From: Methylohalobius sp964654415
GTDB lineage: Bacteria > Pseudomonadota > Gammaproteobacteria > Methylococcales > Methylothermaceae
NCBI GenBank assembly: GCA_964654415.1
Contig: CAZZIP010000004.1
Location: 124,001 to 188,000, forward strand
Direction: 5' to 3'
Length of the DNA stretch: 64,000 nt
Every line of letters starts with the position of its first letter. Position 1 is the first letter of the stretch. A model generated the notes under the pieces. That model saw only the letters and a program-made list of their open reading frames with translations. It was not told the DNA's origin and ran no database searches. The position numbers and the translations under genes are program-made. Positions 17,856 through 27,068 of this stretch are shown here, in pieces.

Positions 17856-18503
17856 ATGCTTTCTTATCAATTAGAGTTCATCGAGTTCGCCATTGAGTCC
17901 GGTGTCCTGAGTTTCGGGAACTTCACTTTGAAATCCGGGCGCGCCAGTCCCTACTTTTTCAACGCGGGTCTGTTCAACAGCGGTGATAAGCTGCTCCGGC
18001 TTGGGCACTTCTATGCCGCCGCGCTCGAGCAAAGTCAGATTATCTATGACATGCTCTATGGCCCAGCCTACAAGGGCATTCCCCTGGTCTGCGCCACCGC
18101 CATCGCCTTGGCTAACCGCTATGCCAAAAGCGTCGGTTATGCCTTCAACCGCAAGGAAGCCAAGGATCATGGCGAAGGTGGACGGATCGTCGGCGCGCCG
18201 CTGCAAGGCCGGGTTGTGATCGTAGACGACGTGATCACCGCCGGCACCTCGGTGCGAGAATCGGTGGACCTCATCACCCAAGCCGGGGCCACGCCTTGTG
18301 CCGTTCTGCTGGCCCTCGACCGCCAGGAAATCGGTCCTGACGGCCGCGCGGCTCTCAGCGAGATAGAGCAGCAACTTGCCATTCCGGTCCGAGCTATCGT
18401 CACCATGGCGGACGTGATCGCCTATCTGGAGGAAAGCGGCCGTTTCCAGGAAGAACTTAACGCCATCCGCACCTATCGCACCCGCTTTGGCGCTTGTTCC
18501 TAA
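17856..18503 (+). CDS. pyrE: orotate phosphoribosyltransferase
   Basis: PyrE joins orotate and PRPP to give orotidine 5'-phosphate in pyrimidine synthesis. The 215-residue protein carries FTLKSGRASPYFFN, GPAYKGIPL, FNRKEAKDHGEGG (catalytic lysine loop) and the PRPP-binding VVIVDDVITAGTS. Length matches E. coli PyrE. It is preceded by a dyad with DnaA-box sequence and followed by a DUF4124 protein gene. Confidence 0.96.
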   Translation: MLSYQLEFIEFAIESGVLSFGNFTLKSGRASPYFFNAGLFNSGDKLLRLGHFYAAALEQSQIIYDMLYGPAYKGIPLVCATAIALANRYAKSVGYAFNRKEAKDHGEGGRIVGAPLQGRVVIVDDVITAGTSVRESVDLITQAGATPCAVLLALDRQEIGPDGRAALSEIEQQLAIPVRAIVTMADVIAYLEESGRFQEELNAIRTYRTRFGACS

Positions 18504-18531
18504 GCGTGTGGCGGCTATACTTAAAATCAAG

Positions 18532-19554
18532 ATGAAGCCTTTGGCCACGCTTGTTTGGGTTTGCCTCGCCTTGGCTCTACCAGGACCACTGGCCGGTGAA
18601 AATCCGCCCGCCAAGTTGTACCAATGGGTAGATAAGCAAGGCAAGGTGCATTATTCCGATACCATTCCGGCAGAGGCCGCCGAGCACGAGCGGGTGATCT
18701 TCGACAAATCTCGGGTGCGTAAGCTGGAAGTAGTGGAAAAACCTAAAACCGCCGAAGAATTAGCGCGCGAGGCGCGCTTGGCTGAGCTGCGCGAGGCGGA
18801 AAAGCGCCTGCTGGAAGAGCAGATCGCCCAAGATCAGGCATTGCTACGCACCTATCGTAACGAGGAGGACCTGCAGCTGGCTCTCAAGGGGCAGCTCGAT
18901 ACTATCGACACCCGCCTCAAGGTGCTCGAGGCCAACATCAAACGCCAACAGGCTCAGTTGGACGATAAAATCAGAGAGGCAGCGGAAATCGAACGGCAGG
19001 GGCGCCAGGTTCCCCAAGCGCTGATCGATACGATCGCAGGCATCCGCCACCAGATCCAGCAGCACCAGTCTAAAGTCGCCCATGAAATTAAGACCAAGGA
19101 GGAATTACAGCGCAAGTTCGCTCAGGATCTGGTGCGTTTCCAAAACCTCAAAGCCCGCCTCCAGGAAGGGATCAAAAAAACCGCAACCACCCGCCCCGAT
19201 TCGGAACCGTCAAATAAACAGGGGATTATCCTGAGCCTGACCCACTGTCAGCAGGATATTGATTGCAACCAAGCCTGGCAATTGGCCAGGATTTATGTCC
19301 AGACTCATGCCACCACCCCTTTGTTCATCGACAGCGATACCCTCCTCCATACCGAAGATCCGCAGCAGGATCAGGATATCGCGCTGACGGTCGCTCGAAT
19401 CAAGGGCAAAGACCAGAAAGATACCTTATTCCTCGACGTGCGCTGCAAGCTCTCAGGAGTAGGCCAAAAGCTGTGCCATAGCGATCGCGTGCGGGAAATC
19501 CGCGCTGGATTTGCCAGCTTCATTCACGAAGGGTTGCGCTCAACCACCCAATAG
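18532..19554 (+). CDS. DUF4124-domain secreted coiled-coil protein
   Basis: The ATG at 18532 gives 340 residues beginning with a clear signal peptide (residues 1-22, ending PGPLAG). An upstream frame from 18487 would place it inside the pyrE end and spoil the signal. A DUF4124 motif, LYQWVDKQGKVHYSD, follows at about residue 28. A long charged coiled coil fills about residues 70-235, then comes a globular C-terminal part with several cysteines (CQQDIDC, RCKLSG, KLCHS). It is periplasmic by prediction with no known function. Its final 15 bases overlap argB convergently. Confidence 0.75.
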   Translation: MKPLATLVWVCLALALPGPLAGENPPAKLYQWVDKQGKVHYSDTIPAEAAEHERVIFDKSRVRKLEVVEKPKTAEELAREARLAELREAEKRLLEEQIAQDQALLRTYRNEEDLQLALKGQLDTIDTRLKVLEANIKRQQAQLDDKIREAAEIERQGRQVPQALIDTIAGIRHQIQQHQSKVAHEIKTKEELQRKFAQDLVRFQNLKARLQEGIKKTATTRPDSEPSNKQGIILSLTHCQQDIDCNQAWQLARIYVQTHATTPLFIDSDTLLHTEDPQQDQDIALTVARIKGKDQKDTLFLDVRCKLSGVGQKLCHSDRVREIRAGFASFIHEGLRSTTQ

Positions 19555-20445
19555 GGTCCCGATACCTTGGTCGGTGAACAGTTCGAGCAGCACGGCATGC
19601 TCGATCCGACCGTCGATGATGTGGACGCTTTTCACCCCGCCTTGCAGCGCATCCACAGCACAGCGCACCTTTGGGATCATCCCGCCGGAAATGGTCCCGT
19701 CGGCGATCAAGCTCTCGACTTCTCGAACCGCCAAGCCAGTCAACAGGCTACCGTCACGGTTTAGCACCCCGCGGGTATTAGTCAGCAGAATCAACTTCTC
19801 TGCTCCCAACACTTGCGCCATCTTACTCGCGACCAGGTCGGCGTTGATGTTGTAGGAACAACCGCCCTCTCCTACTCCGATCGGAGCGATCACCGGAATA
19901 AAATTCCCATGGACCAACATCTTGACCACGCCTGGGTCAATCCATTCCACCTCTCCCACGTGCCCCAAGTCGATGATCTCAGGCGCTAAGGTCTCGGGAG
20001 AAGACTTGGTCAGGACGATCTTACGCGCGCGGATTAGGGCGCCGTCCTTACCGGTCAGACCCACCGCCCGCCCGCCGTGGTGGTTGAGCAGATTAACGAT
20101 CTCCTTGTTGACCAGCCCCCCCAGAACCATTTCCACAATGTCCATGGTCTCGCTGTCGGTCACCCGCATTCCCTCCACGAACCGACTGGATTTTCCCAAT
20201 CGCTCCAATAGACTGCCGATCTGGGGACCACCACCGTGGACCACCACTGGATTGATCCCCACCAGCTTGAGCAACACGACGTCCCGGGCGAAGCTGTGCT
20301 TTAAGCCATCGTCCACCATGGCATTGCCGCCGTATTTGACTACGATGGTCTTACCCTGAAAGCGGCGGATATAGGGTAGCGCCTCGATCAGAACATGGGC
20401 GATACGCCCGGCGGAATCAGTCGGAAGTATCGATTGTCTCTCCAT
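19540..20445 (-). CDS. argB: acetylglutamate kinase
   Basis: ArgB phosphorylates N-acetylglutamate in arginine synthesis. The 301-residue amino-acid kinase shows VVKYGGNAM, VVHGGGPQIG, the NINADLVASKMA segment and ISGGMIPKV near the C-terminus. The length and N-terminal extension resemble the arginine-sensitive hexameric type. It starts three bases downstream of the AlgC-like gene stop, within the conserved coaBC-dut-algC-argB order. Confidence 0.95.
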   Translation of the reverse strand: MERQSILPTDSAGRIAHVLIEALPYIRRFQGKTIVVKYGGNAMVDDGLKHSFARDVVLLKLVGINPVVVHGGGPQIGSLLERLGKSSRFVEGMRVTDSETMDIVEMVLGGLVNKEIVNLLNHHGGRAVGLTGKDGALIRARKIVLTKSSPETLAPEIIDLGHVGEVEWIDPGVVKMLVHGNFIPVIAPIGVGEGGCSYNINADLVASKMAQVLGAEKLILLTNTRGVLNRDGSLLTGLAVREVESLIADGTISGGMIPKVRCAVDALQGGVKSVHIIDGRIEHAVLLELFTDQGIGTLLGG

Positions 20446-20448
20446 CCG

Positions 20449-22854
20449 TTATTCTCCACTCATGTCAAACGGCAGGTCCAAAGCAATCTCCAAGGTTTCA
20501 AACCATTCTCGGAAACGCGCTTGAATCCGGACAAGCGCCGGCTCGTCGTCAGCCTCGAACCGGAATACCAGGGCTGGGACAGCATGAGAGGGGCGCACTA
20601 GGCCCCAACCGTCGGCAAAATCCACCCGCACCCCATCGAGCGAATTGATTTTGGCGTCCCGGAAAAACTTGTCCGCCGACGCTACCAACACGCGCATGAT
20701 CCCGTCGGCGTCATCCCGAGCCAAGGCGACCCGCAACTGGGGAGTCGCTACCGTTCTGGGCAAGCTGGCAAACACCTCATCAGAGGCTGCCGGTTCGGAA
20801 GATAACACCTCCAGCAAGCGAGCCGCGCCGTAAATCGCATCGGCAAGGCCGAACCAGCGCTCCCGGAACACGAGGTGACCACCGAATCCTCCTCCCAGCA
20901 TCGCCCCGACCTCGCTCATTTTGGCTCGGATATGGCCGTGACCGGAAGGCGCCACTACCGGACGCCCTCCATGCTGGACGATATAGCCGGCCAGCTGGCG
21001 ACCGCATTCGACATCGAAAACGATGTCTCCGCCCGGCTCCCGGGATAACACATCGGCTGCCAGCAGCATCAGCACTTGGTCTGGCAGAATTAGATTTCCC
21101 GACGCATCGACCACGGCCAGCCGGTCGCCATCGCCATCGAATGCCAAGCCCAGTTCGGCTTCTGCGTCTTTCTGCACTTTGGCGCATAGCCGGTCGAGAG
21201 CTTTCGGGGCGAACGGATCGAGCATATCGCGGCTGTGAGATTCTTCAACGCTTAACCCTAAAGTACGCAACAACGCCGGCACCACCTGAACCGCAACGCC
21301 CGCGCCGCAATCCACGATCACCTTCAAGGGACGAGCGATCTGCACGTCGTCGATGACCGCACCGATGTAATCGGCCAGGAGGTCCCGGTTCTCCACCATC
21401 CCTATTCCAGTGCTGAAATCCCCAACCTCCAGGCGCCGCTGCAACCGCTGAAGCTGTTCGCCATACCAAGGCTGCTGGGCAATCACGATTTTGAGCCCGT
21501 TGTACTGTAACCCATGATGCCCTCCGGTCACCATCACCCCACTGCGCACCGGCAGATAGTGGGTAGCAAAATAAACCAGCGGCACCGGTATCTTGCCCAA
21601 ATCGATGACGTCACGCCCGCTGGCACGCAGCCCCTCGATCAAGGCGCGGCTCAATTCCCGGCTGGAGTTGCGCGCATCGCTTCCCACCACCAGGCTCTGC
21701 TCTCCTAAAGCGCCTGCCTCGCTGCCCAACGCCCGACCCAACTCGTATGCGATGGTCGGCGTCAGGACTTCTGTGGTCTTGCCGCAGATCGCATCGGACC
21801 GAAAGATCGCCTTCGGAACAGGGACCGTCGCCACCGTCTCCTTAGGAAGCGCTTTCTCCAAGGGGGTGTCGGGGACAGCTTGCGGCTCGACCTCCGTCAA
21901 AGCTTCCAGTTTGCCAGGCATGGGAACCGGCTGGGAAAGCTCCTCTAGGCGCTGTACCCTAAGCAGGCGCTCGAGCAAGGGCTCAAGTTCCTGCAATGCC
22001 AAGGAGTAATTTCCCCGGATGGTGCCAGCGATCAAATCGTTGACCAGGACGAACAAGGCGGTACGATCTCGGTCGATCGCCTGGGCATATTTTCGCCAGA
22101 GCAGCCAAAACATAACCGCGACCGCCAGCAGCGCAAGCGCCAAGATGGCGACACTATCCACCCAATCGGCCCAAGCCGGGAGTGGGGTCCAATACTTGAG
22201 CTGCCAAAGCGTGTGCGGGATAGCGACGGTACCGGTAGGCGGCTGGCTTTGTAACGCAAGCTCTCCTCGATAGGCCAATTGCAAGCTTCCTTGAGATAGC
22301 GCAACCGCTCCCCTGGAAGGAGTGGGCAAGAGCGATTGCAACCAATCCAGACCGACCCTGACCAAAATCACCCCGATCACTCGACCTTCCCGCTTGATCG
22401 CCCGCGCTACTGCCACGTGCCCGGATCGAGAGCCAAAGCCGTGCACCACCGGAGGAGGATCGCCGGTTTCGGCCTGACGCACCAAGTCCAGATCGGCAAA
22501 TCCCAGGTCTAAGGGGTTGGCTTCCTGCCACCGATCCGCTAGCCTGGGTAGGATCTGCACCTGGACTGCCGCAGGAATGATTCGGGCCAGGCGCTGTTCT
22601 TCGGTCTTCCCATCCTCACCGGAAGCCAGCGCATCCACCAGGTGCGGATCCCGGCTCAGTCCCTCCACCCAAGCCGACAGCTCCTGTCCCCGGGCTTGAA
22701 TTTGACGGGCGCTGGCTTGAACATATTCTTCCCACGCCTGAGTTTCGATTTGCTTAAGCTTGTTCAAGCTTAGAAAATAGCTGCTTGCGGCAATCAAGGT
22801 CAGCGTCGCCAACACCCCGCAAGCTAGCAGAACCAGCCATCGCTTCAGGCTCAC
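20449..22854 (-). CDS. AlgC-like phosphohexomutase with N-terminal sensor-like membrane domain; catalytic serine missing
   Basis: The 801-residue protein has two membrane helices (about 7-28 and 233-253) flanking a roughly 200-residue periplasmic domain. An alpha-D-phosphohexomutase region follows from about residue 345. Normal family members carry a phosphoserine in TGSHNP; here residues 443-448 read TGGHHG, with Gly445 at the serine position (bases 21520-21522). The sugar-binding GEMSGH loop is also changed, to GGFGGH. The metal loop FDGDGDR is intact and the reading frame is full length. The location (argB-algC-dut-coaBC) is that of algC, but mutase activity by the usual mechanism looks lost. 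GTG start with AGGAG upstream. Confidence 0.8.
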   Translation of the reverse strand: MSLKRWLVLLACGVLATLTLIAASSYFLSLNKLKQIETQAWEEYVQASARQIQARGQELSAWVEGLSRDPHLVDALASGEDGKTEEQRLARIIPAAVQVQILPRLADRWQEANPLDLGFADLDLVRQAETGDPPPVVHGFGSRSGHVAVARAIKREGRVIGVILVRVGLDWLQSLLPTPSRGAVALSQGSLQLAYRGELALQSQPPTGTVAIPHTLWQLKYWTPLPAWADWVDSVAILALALLAVAVMFWLLWRKYAQAIDRDRTALFVLVNDLIAGTIRGNYSLALQELEPLLERLLRVQRLEELSQPVPMPGKLEALTEVEPQAVPDTPLEKALPKETVATVPVPKAIFRSDAICGKTTEVLTPTIAYELGRALGSEAGALGEQSLVVGSDARNSSRELSRALIEGLRASGRDVIDLGKIPVPLVYFATHYLPVRSGVMVTGGHHGLQYNGLKIVIAQQPWYGEQLQRLQRRLEVGDFSTGIGMVENRDLLADYIGAVIDDVQIARPLKVIVDCGAGVAVQVVPALLRTLGLSVEESHSRDMLDPFAPKALDRLCAKVQKDAEAELGLAFDGDGDRLAVVDASGNLILPDQVLMLLAADVLSREPGGDIVFDVECGRQLAGYIVQHGGRPVVAPSGHGHIRAKMSEVGAMLGGGFGGHLVFRERWFGLADAIYGAARLLEVLSSEPAASDEVFASLPRTVATPQLRVALARDDADGIMRVLVASADKFFRDAKINSLDGVRVDFADGWGLVRPSHAVPALVFRFEADDEPALVRIQARFREWFETLEIALDLPFDMSGE

Positions 22855-22863
22855 GCTAGGCTC

Positions 22864-23322
22864 CTAATGTAAACCAGTATGCCCAAATCCTCCCTCTCCT
22901 CGACCGCTGGGATCAAAGCTTTCAACGAGCTCGAACTCGACGCGCACCACCGGCACCAACACCAGTTGGGCGATTCGCTCCCCGACGCCGATCGTGAATC
23001 GATCTCGTCCCCGGTTCCAACACGACACCATGATCTCCCCCTGATAGTCGGAATCGATCAACCCGACCAGATTGCCGAGCACGATCCCATGTTTGTGCCC
23101 CAAGCCGGAGCGCGGGAGCAACACCGCTGCCAGCTTGGGGTCCTGGATATGAATGGCGATTCCCGTGGGAACCAGCGCGGTTTCGCCAGGCAACAACGTC
23201 AGCGGGGCTTTAAGGCACGCCCGCAAATCCAAACCCGCTGCCCCTTCGGTAGCGTATCGAGGCAGAGGAATCTCCTTGCCCAAGCGCTCATCGAGAATCT
23301 TCAGCCGAATTTTTTGCTTCAT
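22864..23322 (-). CDS. dut: dUTP diphosphatase
   Basis: Dut hydrolyses dUTP to dUMP, keeping uracil out of DNA and feeding thymidylate synthesis. The 152-residue trimeric enzyme shows the five motifs in order: AGLDLRA, PRSGLGHKHG, GLIDSDYQGE, RIAQLVL and the C-terminal RGEGGFGHTG. Its start lies inside the 3' end of coaBC (35-base overlap). It is nine bases upstream of the AlgC-like gene. Confidence 0.96.
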   Translation of the reverse strand: MKQKIRLKILDERLGKEIPLPRYATEGAAGLDLRACLKAPLTLLPGETALVPTGIAIHIQDPKLAAVLLPRSGLGHKHGIVLGNLVGLIDSDYQGEIMVSCWNRGRDRFTIGVGERIAQLVLVPVVRVEFELVESFDPSGRGEGGFGHTGLH

Positions 23323-24511
23323 ACCGTTCCACGATCAAAGCCAAAAGCTGCCTGGCCAGTTCCGTTTTGGAAAGCGGAGGAAGGTAACGCTCTCCGCCCG
23401 GCCATAGCACCCACAGACTGTTTTCATCTACCTCGAACCCAACCCCTCTGCCTACCCAATTGGCGGCAAGCATATCCAAACCCTTGCGCTCCAACTTTTC
23501 CCGGGCGTATTCCTCAAGGTTCTCGGTTTCTGCGGCAAACCCAACCGTAAATGGCCCCCCCGGAAGTTTGGCCACCTCTGCCAGGATGTCTTGAGTTTTG
23601 ACCAACTCCAAGCAAAGTCGGTCGACGCCTTTTTTAATTTTAACCGCCTGGACAACAGCCGGGGTGTAATCGGCCACCGCCGCTGCCGCGATGAAGATCT
23701 CGATGCCTTGCACCCTAGCCATCACCGCCTGGTACATTTCCCACGCGCTTTCCACCCGCACTAACTCGGCCACGGGCGGTGGCTCCAAAGCAGTTGGGCC
23801 GCTCACCAGGATCACCTGCGCCCCGGCTTCGATCGCTGCCTGGGCTAGGGCATACCCCATCTTGCCGGAGCTACGGTTACTCAGAAACCGCACTGGATCG
23901 ACCGCCTCGCGCGTCGGACCGGCGGTGATCAGCACCTTTTTCCCTCGCAGTGGGCCGGAGCACAGCCGCGCGGCAATCCGCGCGTGCAGTTCGACCACCT
24001 CCAGCATCCTGCCTGGTCCAACCTCGCCACAAGCTTGAGCACCTTCCTCCGGTCCCCAGATCTGGACTCCTCGCGCCTTGAGCACGGAGATGTTCTCTTG
24101 AGTTGCAGGATGCTGCCACATGCGCTGGTTCATCGCCGGCACCACCGCAATCGGCGCCTCGGTGGCCAGACATAGGGTCGAAAGCAGGTCATCGGCTCGG
24201 CCCGCCCGGAGCTTAGCTAGAAAATCGGCGCTCGCCGGAGCAACCACCACGAGCTGCGCCCAACGAGCCAGCTCGATGTGCCCCATCGCTGCTTCTGCTG
24301 CAGTATCCCACAACTCGGTCCGCACCGGTCTTCCCGACAGCGCCTGCAGTGTCAGCGGGGTGATGAACCGGGTGGCCGCTTCGGTCATCACCACTTGAAC
24401 CTCGGCTCCCGCAGCTCGCAGCTGGCGGACCAATTCGGCCACTTTGTAGGCCGCGACGCTGCCGGTAACGCCCAACAGAATGCGGCGTCGCTTCAAAGAG
24501 TGGATTTGCAT
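23288..24511 (-). CDS. coaBC: bifunctional phosphopantothenoylcysteine decarboxylase / phosphopantothenate-cysteine ligase
   Basis: CoaBC adds cysteine to 4'-phosphopantothenate and decarboxylates the product in coenzyme A synthesis. The N-terminal flavoprotein domain (residues 1-190) has GVTGSVAAYK, the HIELARWAQ active-site histidine region and VVPAMNQRMW. The C-terminal ligase domain starts near 190 with VLITAGPTREAVDPVRFLSN. The 407-residue length is normal. It is divergent from radC with a short spacer. Confidence 0.95.
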   Translation of the reverse strand: MQIHSLKRRRILLGVTGSVAAYKVAELVRQLRAAGAEVQVVMTEAATRFITPLTLQALSGRPVRTELWDTAAEAAMGHIELARWAQLVVVAPASADFLAKLRAGRADDLLSTLCLATEAPIAVVPAMNQRMWQHPATQENISVLKARGVQIWGPEEGAQACGEVGPGRMLEVVELHARIAARLCSGPLRGKKVLITAGPTREAVDPVRFLSNRSSGKMGYALAQAAIEAGAQVILVSGPTALEPPPVAELVRVESAWEMYQAVMARVQGIEIFIAAAAVADYTPAVVQAVKIKKGVDRLCLELVKTQDILAEVAKLPGGPFTVGFAAETENLEEYAREKLERKGLDMLAANWVGRGVGFEVDENSLWVLWPGGERYLPPLSKTELARQLLALIVERYEAKNSAEDSR

Positions 24512-24548
24512 ATAAACTATGATTGAAGCACAAACTCAGGGACAAACC

Positions 24549-25223
24549 ATGGCAATCAGCGACTGGCCGGAATCGGAACGCCCTCGCGAGAAACTCCTGG
24601 CGCGCGGCCCGCAAGCGCTTTCCGACGCTGAGCTTTTGGCTATTTTCCTGCGCACCGGGGTAAAAGGCAAAACCGCGGTCGATCTCGCCCGCGAACTGCT
24701 TGCCCAATTCGGCTCGCTGCGCGCCCTGTTGGACGCTGATCACGCCCGCTTTACTCAATGCAAAGGCTTAGGAACGGCCAAGTACGTCCAGCTTCAGGCG
24801 GTGCTGGAAATGGCCCGCCGCCACCTGCGCGAAACCTTGGAGCGCGGGGAGGCCCTCACCTCGCCGGATTTGACCCGGGTCTTCCTGCTGCGCCATCTGC
24901 GCGACTACCCGCACGAGGTGTTCGCCGCCTTGTTCCTGGACACCCGCCACCGCGTCATCCGCTACGAAGAGCTGTTCCGCGGCACCGTGGACGGAGCAAG
25001 CGTGTATCCGCGCGAAGTCGCCAAAAGAGCCTTGGATCTTAAAGCGGCAGCGGTCATCTTCGCCCACAACCACCCTTCCGGGGTCGCCGAGCCCTCGGCC
25101 TGCGACCGCGCGCTCACCGCGCGGCTGCGCGAGGCGCTCGCCCTGCTCGACATTCGGGTGCTAGACCATATCATCATCGGTGACGGTGAGACCTATTCTT
25201 TTGCCGAACACGGCCTGCTGTAG
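24549..25223 (+). CDS. radC: RadC-family JAMM/MPN+ protein
   Basis: From the ATG at 24549 the product is 224 residues, starting MAISDWPESERPREKLL, the usual RadC N-terminus; an upstream ATG at 24519 adds ten residues unlike the family. An N-terminal helix-hairpin-helix region is followed by the MPN+ metal-binding motif FAHNHPSGVAEPSACD and RVLDHIIIGD. Metal ligands His, His and Asp are present. Despite the name, a DNA-repair role is not established. It stands next to coaBC as in most proteobacteria. Confidence 0.92.
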   Translation: MAISDWPESERPREKLLARGPQALSDAELLAIFLRTGVKGKTAVDLARELLAQFGSLRALLDADHARFTQCKGLGTAKYVQLQAVLEMARRHLRETLERGEALTSPDLTRVFLLRHLRDYPHEVFAALFLDTRHRVIRYEELFRGTVDGASVYPREVAKRALDLKAAAVIFAHNHPSGVAEPSACDRALTARLREALALLDIRVLDHIIIGDGETYSFAEHGLL

Positions 25224-25224
25224 G

Positions 25225-26115
25225 TTATTCGCCTATCAGCCGCCGTTCCGCTTCGCGATATTTGGCCGCGGTTTTGGCAATGACCTCTGCCGGCAGATGC
25301 GGCGCCGGCGGCTGTCTGTTCCAACCGCTGGCCTCCAAAAAGTCGCGCACGTATTGTTTGTCGAAGCTAGGCGGGCTGATCCCAGGTCGGTACTGATCGG
25401 CTGGCCAAAAGCGCGAAGAATCGGGAGTCAGCAGCTCGTCGATCAGGTACAACTTGCCTGACCGATCTACGCCGAACTCGAATTTGGTGTCGGCGATGAG
25501 AATCCCGCGTGCCTGCGCATATTCGGCCGCTGCGGTATAAATAGCCAGGCTGGCCGATTTTACCTGTTCGGCAAGCTCGCCGCCGAGCAACTCGACCATG
25601 CGCCCAAAGTCGATGTTCTCATCGTGCTTTCCCAATGCCGCCTTGGTGGAAGGCGTGAAGATCGGCTCGGGAAGCTTTTCCGCCAGATCGAGCCCAAGCG
25701 GGAGATCGATGCCGGAGACCTTGCCAGTGCGCTGGTAGTCTCGCCAGCCAGAGCCGATCAGATAGCCGCGCACGATCGCCTCCACCGGAAGCGGCACAAG
25801 GCGCCTGACCACTACCGCCCGAGTCTCCACCTGCTCGCGCTCGGTCGGGTCGGGCAACACTTCAGCCAACGGAACCGCCAGGAGGTGATTCGGCAAAAGC
25901 TTCGCCATCCGCTCGAACCAAAAGTTCGAAAGCCGAGTCAATATTTGACCCTTACCCGGAATGGGATCGGGAAAAACCACGTCGAAGGCCGATAGGCGGT
26001 CGGTGGTGACAATCAAAAGTCGCTCTGCATCGAGCTCATAGATGTCGCGCACCTTGCCCCGGCCTAAGAGCTTCAAACCGGTCAGATGGGATTCGAACAA
26101 GGTTCGTGGCTGCAT
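25225..26115 (-). CDS. purC: phosphoribosylaminoimidazole-succinocarboxamide synthase
   Basis: PurC (SAICAR synthetase) couples aspartate to CAIR with ATP in purine synthesis. The 296-residue protein from ATG 26115 starts with MQPRTLFESHL and contains GRGKVRDIYELD, VEAIVRGYLIGSGW and the DTKFEFG motif. The longer ATG at 26142 adds nine residues without a better ribosome site. The length of about 296 matches the longer, yeast-like bacterial subgroup. Its stop is one base from the convergent radC stop. Confidence 0.94.
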   Translation of the reverse strand: MQPRTLFESHLTGLKLLGRGKVRDIYELDAERLLIVTTDRLSAFDVVFPDPIPGKGQILTRLSNFWFERMAKLLPNHLLAVPLAEVLPDPTEREQVETRAVVVRRLVPLPVEAIVRGYLIGSGWRDYQRTGKVSGIDLPLGLDLAEKLPEPIFTPSTKAALGKHDENIDFGRMVELLGGELAEQVKSASLAIYTAAAEYAQARGILIADTKFEFGVDRSGKLYLIDELLTPDSSRFWPADQYRPGISPPSFDKQYVRDFLEASGWNRQPPAPHLPAEVIAKTAAKYREAERRLIGE

Positions 26116-26189
26116 GGACGATTTTTCCGCATAGTTAAACATGTAATAATGATTTTTTTTCCTCAGTTTGACAAGCGTAAGCGAAAAGC

Positions 26190-27029
26190 ATGGCTTGGTT
26201 AGGCAAGGTATTCGGCGGCACTTTCGGATTTATGTTGGGCGGCCCCTTAGGGGCGCTTTTAGGGGCAGCCATCGGCCATCAATTCGACCGCGGGAGGGAG
26301 GGAATCGAGTTCTTCCCGCGCCTGGAGCCAGGCCGCCAGCAACGCATCCAGATGGCTTTTTTTACCGCCGTTTTCTCGGTCATGGGGCATCTGGCCAAAG
26401 CCGACGGACGAGTCACGGAAGCGGAGATCGAGATCGCCCGCCAGATCATGGACCGAATGGACTTGTCCAGGGAAATGCGTGAGGCGGCCATCCGTTTGTT
26501 CCGCGAGGGCAAATCCCCAGACTTTTCGCTGGATGCGACGCTGGACCAGTTCTACCACGAAGTTGGGCACCACTCGCCCTTGCTGCGGTTGTTCTTAGAG
26601 ATCCTGCTGCAAGCCGCCTACGCCGACGGCAGCCTGCATCCAGCCGAAGAACGGCTGCTCTCCCGCATTTGCCAGAGGCTTGGAGTCTCCCGCTTCGAGT
26701 TTCAGGCACTTCGGGCATTCATGGAGGCGCAGCTTCGCCTCTCCCGAGCCGGCTACCAGTATCGTTACAGCTCGGGTGAGCGCCAAGCTCCCTTCCGCCG
26801 CCAGGCTCCGTCGCTGGCAGATGCCTATGCCGTCCTGGGGGTCTCCCCCCAAGCTTCGGATGCTGAAGTTACCAAAGCCTACCGGCGCTTGATTAGCCAG
26901 CATCATCCAGACAAGCTGGTGGCCAAGGGCTTGCCTGAAGAAATGGTCAGGATCGCCACCGAAAAGACCCAACAGATTCGCAAAGCTTACGAAATCATCC
27001 AAGCCCATCGCCAACGGCGCAAGGCTTGA
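26190..27029 (+). CDS. djlA: DjlA-type co-chaperone (TerB domain plus C-terminal J domain)
   Basis: The 279-residue protein has an N-terminal glycine-rich membrane segment (residues 5-30, GGTFGFMLGGPLGALLGAAIG). A TerB-like helical domain (about 50-180) and a C-terminal DnaJ domain (about 212-278) with the essential HHPDKL motif follow. This order is DjlA, an inner-membrane-anchored cochaperone that stimulates DnaK. Nothing appears missing. It is followed by a small acidic protein gene and yajQ on the same strand. Confidence 0.9.
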   Translation: MAWLGKVFGGTFGFMLGGPLGALLGAAIGHQFDRGREGIEFFPRLEPGRQQRIQMAFFTAVFSVMGHLAKADGRVTEAEIEIARQIMDRMDLSREMREAAIRLFREGKSPDFSLDATLDQFYHEVGHHSPLLRLFLEILLQAAYADGSLHPAEERLLSRICQRLGVSRFEFQALRAFMEAQLRLSRAGYQYRYSSGERQAPFRRQAPSLADAYAVLGVSPQASDAEVTKAYRRLISQHHPDKLVAKGLPEEMVRIATEKTQQIRKAYEIIQAHRQRRKA

Positions 27030-27068
27030 GTAAAATGACTTTAGCAATATCAACTTTAGGAGCAGCCC

